NCBI RefSeq assembly: GCF_037975245.1
Contig: NC_092568.1
Span: 23,400,501-23,464,500 of the forward strand
DNA length: 64,000 nucleotides
Direction: 5' to 3'
From: Apostichopus japonicus
Lineage: Eukaryota > Echinodermata > Holothuroidea > Aspidochirotida > Stichopodidae
The notes under the pieces were generated by a model. That model was given only the letters and a program-made list of their open reading frames with translations. It ran no database searches and had not been told where the DNA came from. The stretch's first letter is position 1, and each line of letters begins with the position of its first letter. Below are positions 15,668 to 41,893 of this stretch, in pieces. Position numbers and translations under genes: made by a program.

Positions 15668-18600
15668 CTAAAAAGATAAATGGTACATTAGCAGGTCCAG
15701 TTGGTAGTTCACTCAATATCTAGAGATGTCAAGCACAATATATGAAGTTTACAATTACCTTCTTCCTTACTATTTTCAGATGACTGAATATCTTCTGACA
15801 AAAACAAGAAGAAATGTTACAAAACAAAACTGTATCCTCTAACTTGGATAAGCCGAGGACTCGTATGAGTTATACTTTCCCCATAATATCGACAAGTAAT
15901 GCAAGTTAGTCTAGCCTAGACTATAGCAGTAGCTTCTATTCTACAGAGTCTTAGTAAAGTATTTATTGCTTTTGTGGTCAAAATCTCAGTAAATCTAAAG
16001 GAATTGTACATGTCCCTGCAGACACAAAGAAAGGGTGCACATGTTAAATAAAAATTCTCAGAAAGTTTGACAAGAATAAAAAGAAAAGCAATAATAAATG
16101 CAGGAAAACATAATTTAATGCTTACTTTCAAACATACTTTATTAGGTGTCTCTTCTTCGGGTTATGACCAATAAATGTTAAGAACACTAATGTTAAGCAA
16201 GAGTGGTTGGGCTGGCCTTTAGCAAACTGGTGCAATGAGGCTATTGTGTAGGACTCACATGACATAAATTAATCCAAACTTCACAATTCTGGTATGTCAG
16301 GCTGTATTATCTTCATGTGTCTCTCCCCTACCCCCAGGCAAAGAAAGATAAATAGCTCAGTCTACTGGATAGGCCACTCATTTTAATAGCAAGGTACAGT
16401 AGATCACACATGTAGCTTTTCATAAGGTTTTGCTCATAGCCATACTACTGCAAGCATGTAGACAAAATTTCTCTGAACAAGTTAACTTTGGTTCAGTAAC
16501 TGAGTAAATCGACCCTTCCACGTTCCAGTCAGTTCTGTGCATTATATGGCACTGTACTGTTGTCTTTAATAAAATCACATCCCCACTGGGATGACTGAGA
16601 TACTGTATAATAACGCTGTGTGCCTACCCACACATACTGTACTTTTATGTTGGTTTTAACCAAAGCATCACAAGTTCATACACAGTTTCAAGGCCCAATT
16701 TAGTGGACCACGGCTCAACTCTGTCGTTGTGTCGGCAGTACAAAACAGGCCTAGGCCTAGGCTATACCAACTATTAGGCCTTATGCTACAATAGCCTTGT
16801 GTAACTTAATTAACATTAACACAAATAACAGTCAAGTTACACGTTGTCTCACCAAAGATTGATCTCAAACTAGATTGGCGTATTTAAGTGCTTCATCACT
16901 AGCCTTGGGGAAAAAATCACGGTTAAGTGTAATCGTGCGAAATTTCTAATTTCATAAAGCAAATTACAATCAGAACCAGGATTCGGCAATGGGAACTCAG
17001 CGGATGCGTGTGTTAGTATCGTGACTAACGAAATGTACTATATTTAGTACTATTACTAAGGGTCTGTTCGAATGACGGCAGCGATTAATAATGTAAACAG
17101 AACGTGCGATATACATTGTAGTTAAACCTATGCTGAATTTTATGATAGCTTCAATTTTGACTTCATTATATTATAACTGTTATAAATAGCATAGAGCAGA
17201 ATAGAGGTATTCCGTGATTCAGTGGGGATTGGTAGAGGGATGGAGAAAGGAGGCATGTGTAGGGGTTGGGAGCAGGATGAACAATGAATGTCTTTTACCT
17301 CCAACAGGGGCCCCCTAAAGGACCCCTGGAACCCACACCAAAATAGCTTCGCGAATCGCGCCCGCTTGCATTACCCGTGTTCTGACCCCTCCCCAATATG
17401 CTGCTGTATACCCACATTCTAACTAAGGTGCCTTTCCTATGCCATGGGTACTTGTAACATGAGCTGCTCTGTTCAGTTTTCCTGGAAATACCATTGAAAG
17501 TGGTCCCACTTTGAGTGACAAATGGGAATGAGATAAAGGGACCTCCCAACACGAAGCTGCACACAGTCAATTTCTCTTTGGGGTTAACGGTAGGCCTAGC
17601 AATCTGATTTGAAAGCGAATCTAAAAAAAACTTCAAAATGTTAATGTTTCTGTCAAATATTTTATTCTTTATAATCTGTAATATGCATCCAATATATCCC
17701 AATAAAATATCAAATAAGTTCCAAATAAAGGTAAGCACTACCACCAACAGACTATTTTATTATAGATAACATATCATCTCCAGCTGAATTGTTCTCCTTG
17801 CGACCAGTTGGGACAATTTTATAATGGTTGTTCAACTCTTTTCAGGACTTTCATGTCATGGTACAAAGAAATGGAATAAACAGTTCTGAACCTAATAGAA
17901 ACAGAATGTTCATACTGCTCATATCAGGGGTTGATCAAGGAGGGATAAAGAAGGGGAAGGGGGCATGGCTCTTGAATGGTCGGGGCAGGCTCCCATGATG
18001 GGGATTCGAGAGAATCCGCGACCAAAAAGAAATGAAAACTTTAGTTTTCAAAATAGTTTTGCGTGTGCCTGAAAAAGAGGGGGTGGGGCCGGGGTGGAGG
18101 GAGAGGATGTACCCCCCAGCACCCATGGATCAGCAACTGCATATTATCAATACCAGGGCTTTGAGGTGTGCACTAAAAGTATCCTATAGCAAAAATTGTC
18201 CCAACTGGGTGCTCCTTAGTATGAAATATTGCATATTTATGTCATGTGACCTGTCAGCAGCCTTTCATTAAAATTAAGAAAAGTTTATATTCCATATGAA
18301 TCTCAACAAAATATTAAACTGTGTCTGGGAAAGTTATTCCATGGAATTTTTCCGGAAGAAAGTTCTTATGCCATTAGTCATGAATATATTTAACACTTAT
18401 TAGACTTTTTAACGGCCTAATGATCTACAAAATATGTCACCATTTGAAAGACAGTCTCTGAGAATTCTTCAAGTTTTGTAGAAAACACTGAGTTATAAAA
18501 ATGCATTAGTGTCATGAAACTTCTGGAACCAAATGTGCAGTTGCTTGTTTCTTAGAGTTATCTGGTATTTTCGAGAAACCTTTTTGTATTTATAAAGAAC

Positions 18601-19862
18601 ATTTGCCTCAGCAGCATGAGTGAGAACAAATAGGTGAGGCAGTGTAGGTAACAAGAAAATCACCTTTTGCCTATATCTCTACTAGCTCAAGAAAAACAGG
18701 AAGAAACAATTACCAGTCGTTCACACTCATACAGTGTGACTAAGTTGATGAGAACAGTCCAATCGTTTTCACTTACATTATAAATGTCTCCCAATTGGTT
18801 GATTATTCTAAAATGACCTGTGATATTTCATCAGTACAGTATTTCAACTGTCAGAGTACAGGAAAGGGCGTTTCAATAGAAACACAGTGTTAGGCACAGC
18901 TTGAATTGGTTAATATGGTTTTGTATACACTCAGTTGTTCAAATACTTGTCTTTTCATGTCCCCCCCCCCCAAAAAAAAACCTTGTATTGACAGCAGGCT
19001 ACGGACAGTATATTTAAAAATTAGATAATTAGATGATAATTAGATTAGTTGAGAACTGTTCACGTTGTCACTAATCAAAGAGCACAGTAAAGGTTGGTAC
19101 CAGTAATAGAATATTGTCCCAATTATCTGCTGAAAATCTATATTCTATGAATATTCATGATGCATGTCAGTCCACTGGGTGCCAAGAGACCTTTGTTTAC
19201 AGTCTTCACCTCATCAGCTCTAGCCAGGACAGACGTTTATTCTCAAGTGAAGTTTGTTATTAGATCCTTCTTAGTTACTCAAACAATCAATTAATAAAAA
19301 ATTATCCACTTCATACAATTTCTTTCATATCATGATATCTACGTAATGACGTCGACAAAATATACCACCCGATTAATGGCAAATACAATTCCTGGACGAT
19401 TCCAAGGGGAGGGTAGCAAGGAATGTTGGTCATGGTAAAATTTGATGTGCTAATCAAAAGTATTAATCTATATATAATACAAGGATGGAGAAAATTCAAA
19501 AAGCAGATAGCAGCATGGCAATTCAAATATTAACATTGTTATTTTGAAGACTATTCATATCAAAAAGTATTATTAGTTCTATTACTATCGGTTACTCTAG
19601 CTATTGACTTTAGCAAAGCTTACTCAATTTTATATCCATTATCATATAATTTCGCTGATTATAGACTATGTCGACCTTTGTACGGCAAATTTTTCTTATT
19701 TACAATCTTTCTCTTCAGAAAATTTAACCCTGTTTCTAGGGTACTGCACCCTTCCACTTAATATGCCAAGAGGAAAGAAACAAGTAGTAGGGTGAGATAA
19801 GAGGTGAATTGCAGAACCCTGTTACCCCCCAAAATAATATATACACTTTTAAGTTCTAAATA

Positions 19863-19955
19863 CCCTAAGCCCATGGAAATGTATTACACCTGTTACCAAA
19901 GAAGCTAAAATCCCCTAAACCCATGGAAATGTAATACACCTGTTACCAAAGAAGC
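19863..19955. repeat. 50-bp tandem duplication
   Basis: The block ccatggaaatgtattacacc and its continuation tgttaccaaagaagc recur exactly 50 bases later with one or two changes. Intergenic. Confidence 0.8.
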
Positions 19956-20341
19956 ATTAAACTGTTGAACAAAGCTTGTACCCTAAATTTAATATTTATA
20001 TTTAACATAACATGGCTCAACAGGTACTAAAGATGACTATCTTTTCTTTTGTGCAAATTGTTAACCTTGATACAATGAGCATATTTTATCTTGTGCCTTT
20101 CTCCTTTGCTCTTGCAGAGATGTAATTTTATCAAATAAAAAACATGTTTGTAGAATGATTTTATTCATTGAAGTACATCAAAATGGAATGTAATTTAATT
20201 TGTATCCTAAAAATATGTACTTCCAAATTGACTCACACCTTTTGAACAGATTGAAATATTCATGATTCACACATAAATCATTGCATCATAAAGATAATAT
20301 CAATAGCATCTACTATTCATAGCTATAAGTAATCATGTATC

Positions 20342-20555
20342 ATAGGTAAATGTTTCACAATTTGTCATAGGCAAATGGGTAATATTTCACCATTTGCCAT
20401 AGGTTTATGTTTCCCTACTGCCATAGGTAAAGGGGTGAATGATTCACCATTTTTCATAGGTAAATGGGTAAATTCTTCATCATTTGTCCTAGGCAAATGG
20501 TTTAAATATTTGACCTATTGTCATGAGGAAATGGGTAAGTATTTCACTCTTCAAA
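20342..20555. repeat. Degenerate tandem array, roughly 35-40 bp unit, about six copies
   Basis: Units built on (t)cataggcaaatgggtaa plus a tttcaccattt spacer recur through this stretch with substitutions and small indels. A 67-residue plus-strand ORF crosses it only because the unit lacks stops; it is not taken as a gene. Confidence 0.7.
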
Positions 20556-21358
20556 AAGCCAAAATTTGGGAAACCTGAATTGAGAGTGCACTCAAACACT
20601 GCACAACGACTTGTGACAGAAATTTTAAAGTAGCCTTTTAATAAAAAAACAATAAAAGAGGCATCCGTAATTAAAATATTCAGAAGTTACACAAGATTAA
20701 TTAATAATTGAATACATCTTGTCATTCTGTTAATAAAAATCTATGATGTGAAAATATAAGAAAAAAATAATAATAAAATAAGGAAATTATCATTACCAAG
20801 ATATGCTCTCTGTAGATATGGTTTTTTCTTTAAATTTAATTTTACACATACAACAGGTTACTTGTATCCATATGTTGCCATTAGGAATGCCCAACTTGAA
20901 GCAATCCTACCGCTAGTAAGCAGAAAGGCTACATATGAGTACAATGTAACAATAAAGAGATACCAACTAATTAAGTTTTCAAAGAATTTGCTAGACCACT
21001 CAGTGTTTTTATGACATTTAATTAATTTCGATGAAGTTTCAGAAATCACAGAGCTATAGAATGGTTATCACAAGACTTAACAAAATATTTAAAAAGCATA
21101 AAGATTGGGTCATAATAATTTCTTAAAAGTCCTATTTCTCATCCTCGGGTAGGCAGACTCTTACGGGGATTCCGGGCAAAAACATCTCTGTGCAGCTAGA
21201 GGGGGTAAAACGTCATCTGTCGGCGAGTTGCCGAATCTATGAAGTTTGTGGTTCTGTGAAATGGAACCTAGTACAAACATTTTGTCTTCATTGGCATCCC
21301 ACAGATGTATTACTTGAATGCGCTTTATATGAGGAAGAGATAGAAAGGAGTTGTTCGA

Positions 21359-35885
<14,527 letters not shown>

Positions 35886-36140
35886 GTGAAAATAGAACTG
35901 TCTTGAAGGTTAACGTCACCCATATAGCACCTTCATAGGCTGAGTGACGAATGGCCGGGCATTTTGTCACAGTTTTCGTCCGCTTCGTATAATGCTCACT
36001 CACAGCGTGATTGTTTTGAAGGCTAGTTCTAGTTAAGTTGTGATCACTGCGTGCGCTAAGTGCAGACGGCACATACAGACACCGCTGTGAAGTTAGTTAC
36101 TTATTCCCAAACAGACGGAAGAAACGAAGGCATCTGACCA
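35886..36140 (-). promoter_or_regulatory. Probable 5' UTR/promoter zone of the membrane-anchored cyclase form
   Basis: The stretch upstream of the ATG at 35885 is richer in CpG than its surroundings and TATA-less. A 69-residue ORF (35863-36072, minus) in another frame overlaps the start and is probably leader sequence. No specific factor site is claimed. Confidence 0.35.
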
Positions 36141-36300
36141 GAAATAAATTGCTTAATACGCTATGGATATATAACGAAAACTCGACCGTGCCATCCAAAA
36201 AAATAAACAAAAATAAACATGAGAAAATCCAAGGACAAAATAAAAACCTCCAAGAAGGTCTTAATCTGTTTTCTTCTTCTTTTTCCGTTTCTATTTCCTT

Positions 36301-36685
36301 CAGTGGCGGAGCGGATGCCCCCCCCCCCCTGACGGACTCAAATGGACTGTTGGCGCCCTTTTCAGCTTTTTACTATTTTTTACTTATTCGCGATTATTGA
36401 CTTTTTTATTGCGCTCTCATCTACCTATTGACATTTGTCACATTTTGTTGGTGTAATTTTCTGACAAAATGGCAATGACACCTATTTATTCTTCGTTTAT
36501 CTGCAAATTAGCAAGGCCCGGAAAAGGTCATTTCCTGCTATCTAGGGAGTATCTTTACTCAAAAAAAATTCTGTACGCTCCGCGCCTTGCAACCTGTGGT
36601 GGCGCTCCGCTTAGATAGTGTCGAAAGCGCCCCTACAGACCATTCCCGCCCCTCTGACAAATACCCGGCCCTGGCTCCGCCACTG
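36301..36685. mobile_element. Short MITE-like element with CAGTGGCGGAGC inverted ends
   Basis: The left end is cagtggcggagcggatgc and the right end is the reverse complement of cagtggcggagccagggc, giving 12 or more matching terminal bases. The 8-bp flanks (atttcctt / gttttctt) match at 6 of 8 positions. No transposase; a 61-residue minus ORF (36559-36744) crosses the right end and is not considered real. It lies between the cyclase promoter and the small secreted-protein gene. Confidence 0.7.
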
Positions 36686-36947
36686 GTTTTCTTCCGTTTT
36701 GAGGAATTTATACGGACGGAATCACGGACGTTACATTTGAACATTATTTTTCCATGAAATCATCATACTCTCGTCATTATGAAATGGCAAATATATCATG
36801 CACTAAGTTGCGGGAGATTTCTCAAAGATTTCGAATAACAAACTGAATATTGCTTGAATAATCCTTTCCTTTTGCTGGTCATTATAAAAGGAGTATGTGA
36901 ATGAGCTCTGTCACACCTGTTGAAGAAGTCAAGAAAAGAATTTCCGA

Positions 36948-38494
36948 CTAATATTCTTCGTGAAGCAGCCTGTAGGCTATATGTTTCTCAAAACTTGAGT
37001 TGGTGATAAAGGGTGGACCTGGTTTTAACGGTCGAGTCTGTAGGAAGAGACCAGTGGACTGGGATACTAAATTTCCTCCACGACCCTAATGATGAGGTAT
37101 GAAACCACTCCATGATGATGCACAAAATCAGATTTACTGCAGGCTATATATAGATGCAGTATTCAAACAAGATTGCCTTTTCATGAATTTCACTTAAGCA
37201 ATTAGCTTCATTGTTACTTATACAGTCATTACTCCATTACCACGGAAACAATTGCCGTCAAAATGTTACTGAAGGTTTCTCGTAACTAAACTTGTTAAAA
37301 ATGTTCTGAATGTTATTTAATTAGCCTATTATAGTTCAAGCCTATAAGCATGCCAAGTTATTCATCATGCAAGGAACAATTAAGTAACACTTTTCTGTTT
37401 TATTTTCTATTTTTTCTAGTAAAGAAATTTAAAGTGTCAGTTCATTACTATAGTGATTTAATTACATGATGACAATTTTACATATGACAAGTACACATAA
37501 CAAACTTCCAGGTACCGTATCTCACACGAGAAAAACTATATTCTGAGTCAATCAGAAGTTAGCGATTTAAAACTGTCACAGAATTGGTTTATATTTCCAG
37601 ACCATGCAGAGACGTGATATGATCCATCCACCCTGGAAATTAACCCCACACAATCGGGAAAGATATATCTGTGTTAGGAAACACTGTAAAAATTAACCGC
37701 GGTTTGAGTATCATTTTAATTCTTCCGTATCAGAGATACCGTATTGTTATAGACTATACGTACAAGGGTATAGTTTAGAAGTCGTGTTCCCCAGGCTCAT
37801 AAATACCCAGCCTGACCTCCTGTTAGGAATCTTTAAACAAATCTCTACTGATGGCGAAAAGATCCGCTTTTCGGTGATCACAAGATTTCCTTATCTGGAT
37901 AGATTTGGTTCCACGATATACATTAGTTTACATACTTTATTCTTGAAGACTTACTTTATTGCTATATTGCTTGGGATGGGAGTCGTGTAGGGGGGGGGGT
38001 GGGGAAAGGGGAAGGGTTCGGCATGCGAACAGGGAGCTTGGACGTAGTTCCTTCCTGAGTGACACACGGACGTGCAGAAAAAAGTTAAAAATCATAAATC
38101 ACAGTATTACAAGTAGAACACACAGAAAGGCTACCTATATAATGTCACATATATTGCACGCCAGTAAAATTTAACATCTCGCTTTTATTTTTCTTAGACT
38201 TAATATTAAATCTCCTTTTTATAATATTTTACTTATATCCGGTTATTTTTTCACACTCTTGACCATATCCAATTAATGTCAACAGTAAAGCTTTCTTATA
38301 ATTGTTTTTTTTCTATATATTTTGTTTTTATTAAAACCAAAATTTGAAAGAGAACAGCAAATCACCTTTTCACGAGTCCATTGTGGTTTCCTTTTCCTCG
38401 ACCTGCCAGCTCCACCTCTTACACGGAGAGAAAATGCCATGTTTAAAGATAGGAGAAGGATAACGAACCAGCCAAACCGTCTAAAATTATCCAT
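36948..38494 (-). CDS. Predicted small secreted (or single-anchor) protein, 72 residues, two exons, family unknown
   Basis: Exon 1 is 38494-38366 (43 codons) with a good start context (ccaaaaATGG), ending GAAAAG at a gtgatt donor. Exon 2 is 37037-36948, entered through a strong acceptor (ctcttcctacag) and running 29 codons to TAG; both ends are phase 0. Residues 1-22 look like a signal peptide: basic start (MDNFRRF), hydrophobic core (GWFVILLLSLNMAF), then Ser. The remainder is basic and cysteine-free, with a polybasic run RSRKRK (31-36) that could be a proprotein-convertase site. It has one N-glycosylation sequon (Asn56-Ser-Ser) and ends LLHEEY. No C-terminal Gly for amidation. Peptide precursor and small membrane protein are both open; I recognise no relative. 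Prediction depends on the intron being real. Confidence 0.5.
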
Positions 38495-39107
38495 TTTTGG
38501 AGAATTTACTTCCTGAACCGTGCAAAGAGGTTTGGATATAATGGCCTATATGCATAGATCTCAGTACCGACGTGTGTACACAGTCGCTGTTAAGGCCAGC
38601 GTCGGTGTAAGCACTTCACTGCATGTCATGAAAGAGTAACCTTGACAAAACAAAAATCAGAGATAATGAATTATGGCTGTTGAAGATTATTTATAGACTG
38701 TTAAGATTTCTTTCAGAGCCGTCATAGTATCGACTGCCTTCTGCAATATCCAAAGGAAGTTCTTCAGTAGTGTATATAATTGTGAAATGCGCCACCAGAT
38801 TCTGAACAAAAAGCCGGATCGCGCCAAATATTCCTTTGAATGAAGGTGCAATGTTTTAAATTAAATATTGTCAAATAAATTAATATCTGAAAGGTACACT
38901 CGATTACAAACTTTTATGCCATATCGCAATCGTTAAATTTACACAGTGTATAGCCACGTGTTGATCTGGCCTACCACATTCTTCATACCGTGCTTGGTAC
39001 ACTATCCTCATACAAGCATTTTCATCAAAAGGTTTTGGGAGCGAGGAAGGTAGGAAGTGTTGATGGACTATCACAGCCATCGTTGATCGGGGGAGTGTAA
39101 ATTTTTA

Positions 39108-39237
39108 TTATTTATTTTGTGAGATGTCCCATCTCCAGGTCCCCCAGAAGTCGACATAAACGATTCCAGGGCCACACTCTCCTTTATGAAATGCTGGATT
39201 TACCTCTGGCTTTCTATCAAGGTTCATGTTCCTGCCA
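39108..39237 (-). CDS. Possible terminal coding exon of an unrecognised gene
   Basis: On the minus strand a ttttggcag acceptor precedes about 43 codons containing NLDRKPEVNPAFHKGECG and VDFWGTWRWDISQNK, then a stop. The stop lies within AATAAATAATAAAA, which would serve as a polyadenylation signal. Composition looks protein-like, but I find no partner exon upstream and no family, so this may be chance. Confidence 0.2.
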
Positions 39238-39429
39238 AAATCACACGGGGGTAACTTAGAACCCCCCTCCCCCAACAGACAAACACACATCTGCCAAACC
39301 TTGTACATCTTCACTGTCGGGAGGTTGGTTCTTGCTGTTCACACAACTTTCGTTTCGAGTTGCAACGTTGATTCATATTTAGGTTTACTTATACGTGACT
39401 ATTCATTACTTCGCAAAACTGAATAAGGG

Positions 39430-40047
39430 TTTCGTACGTTTATTGGTAATACCAGCAACATCTACCGGTACATCACGATGATTAATTGTCTATTGTAATT
39501 CGTAAATCAATCTGATATAATTTATAGAAAGAGCTCGAAATTTATAGAAAGGCATACGATTATTTCTATGTATGTTACAGACCTTTATCACCAACAACGT
39601 CTATAAAGTTAAGCTTGCACTGAATGACTCCAAAAGCTGTAGAGAAGCATGATATAACTGTTCTGTCTGTAATGTTACTATGCGAATGTATATCTGTATA
39701 ATTGTTTGTCATTGGCAAACTGGATTGATCTCATCCCCTTGCATGTATAGCTGTTAGATTGATATACTTGGATTTAACGAGCACATTTTGGTTCAGGTGT
39801 TTTAGAATTGATTAAACAACGGATTAAAAATTAAAAAATATCCGGTAAAAGTCTTTTCACACCTAGTATGTTGGTACACAGACATGTGCGGTAACTATGC
39901 GTTGACAGTACGAGTAAGATGCTTTTGTCTTGCAAGGACAGCTTTTCGTACGTTTATTGGTAATACCAGCAACATATACATCACCATGATTAATTGTCTA
40001 TTGTAATTCGTAAATCAATCTGATCTAATTTATAGAAAGAGCTCGAT
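39430..40047. repeat. Direct repeat pair of about 105 bp
   Basis: Copies at 39430-39538 and 39944-40047 both start ttcgtacgtttattggtaat and end tttatagaaagagctcga, with about 90-95% identity and one small deletion. They are separated by about 400 bases of unrelated sequence, indicating a segmental duplication or two copies of a short element. Confidence 0.85.
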
Positions 40048-41831
40048 ATAATGCAGCCTGTTTACGATTGATCCTGGCGCGAAACCGTACTTGTTAGCAG
40101 ATAGAATAATCGCAAGCTTGAACGTTCCTCCTTACAACAGTGTATGAACATCATTTGTTTATACTGTTCCTAGCTAGTACAGGCCTCAGGCAAACATTTT
40201 GGTGTTGAAGACTGTTAATTGTACCGACAGGCCAATATAGGACTACTATATACTTATACCTTGCACTCGTTATTAAAAACGGTAGTTAAGAAGGGAAAAC
40301 ACAACTGTTTGATTGTAGACATCAAGGACATTATGGATCTTTTTGTTGCGCTCCACTATTAACAAAGAATATATGAGCATGGTCCCGCGTTTATAAACAG
40401 CCAAGTACCGGTCAGCAAGCGAGTTGCCTTTAACATTGTTCTGTGTTAATTAATACCATACAAAGTTGGTTAATATACGAATCTACCGTAATCTACCAAA
40501 CTTCTGGTTTTGGACTTGACCTATGACATATGAGAACGGTCGGCCTGAAGCGGGTTGACTCATTGTTCGATATATTTAATGCCCCCCCCCCCCCACAAAA
40601 AATCATAAGCAGACAGTTTTATAGTTGGTACATTCATAGGTGTTGGCCCATTATGAAGAATATGATAATACATTCTTCTATATGCCTCATATTTCACCGG
40701 CCCCTACTTTACTCCGAGCCATTGGCTGTAACTACTTACCCCCTCCACCCCTGTCACTCACGCCGGGTCTAATTGCATGCACCAACGTATCAAATAACCG
40801 TTGTAATGCAAAGTAAACATGTTACTATAATGACTATAATGTTACTACAATGGTCTTAGATGTTGTACATTATGTCGTCCAATAATGTTATATGTCGTGC
40901 TGCATGACTTATAATGAACAGATATGTACTAAACATGACAGGCCTGCCATTTTGATATAATAATTCTCAAATGTATACAGTGTAATTTCTCTCCAAAATT
41001 AAAGTGTTATGTGATATTAAACATATCAAAGCTATATTTTCTCTATAGTCTCTGCAATATGCAAACTATACAAACTACTTATATAGAGATTAACAATATT
41101 CAAATATAAAAAAAAAAATCGATATCTGTTCTTGTTGTAAATGACTCTGTTAATGAGGTTCAGAATCTAATGAATAAATGTATGACAGCATAATGCTATA
41201 AAATTATCCAGTATTACAAATACTCACAATGTTTCAGTTTTGTTGTCTGAATACCTAAACATATGAACACACATTATAATCTTTCTTTACTGAAAATATA
41301 AATATCCGATAAATAGTGATTGAAGTGTCGCATGTTATTAAACAATTCTGCTTATATAAGAACCTAATTATCACAGTTTAGACATAAATTTAATGGCATA
41401 TACTAGAGGAAATTAATTTTTGTGAACAAATGATCGCATTTCCTTTACACAGATATCGTTAAAACAAGAATATTTCAAGCAAAGTGTCGGAAGATATGAA
41501 TAAACTAGTATATCTTTTCATTTCGCACATATACACAGTACACGCTCTCCCTCTCATATCCAGTGCATAATATGATAATATAAACAAAATGAAAATAAAC
41601 AAATACATAATGTATCATAACGTTAATAAAATAAAAATTACAAGATTTGGCATTAAGAGCAAAATTGTTCGAAAACTGTACGTTCACCATGCATATGCAC
41701 TAACCTTGTTCAAATGATCTCAAAACTTGATCCAAGTTCGATATAAATAACTTTCTCCAGAGAGAAAATTAGTTTTAATTTATTCGAAAAAAAGAATCCA
41801 GATTGAATCGCAGGAATATAAATCTCATGCC

Positions 41832-41893
41832 GCTCCCGTTTACCGTGGACGATGCTCCCGTTTACCGTGAACGATTCTCCCGTTTACCGTTGA
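41832..41893. repeat. 22-bp tandem triplicate
   Basis: Units gctcccgtttaccgtggacgat, its copy with one change, and a third partial copy (tctcccgtttaccgttga). A 69-residue plus ORF reads through them; not taken as a gene. Confidence 0.85.

Larger units (their letters stand above)
15668..21358. other. Intergenic region between the Rab gene and the cyclase gene
   Basis: The Rab promoter and non-coding exon(s) must lie here. The stretch 16690-17130 is relatively CpG-containing for this window and is a candidate, without firm evidence. ORFs at 17295-17747 (-) and 17935-18126 (-) cross GC-rich, repeat-like sequence and show no recognisable domain. The rest is AT-rich with the two tandem-repeat patches listed separately. 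Confidence 0.4.

Noticed and set aside
17295-17747. 150-residue minus-strand ORF
   Set aside because: No domain, start context or splice partners. The C-terminal half reads through GC-rich repeat-like sequence (cgcgaatcgcgcccg).
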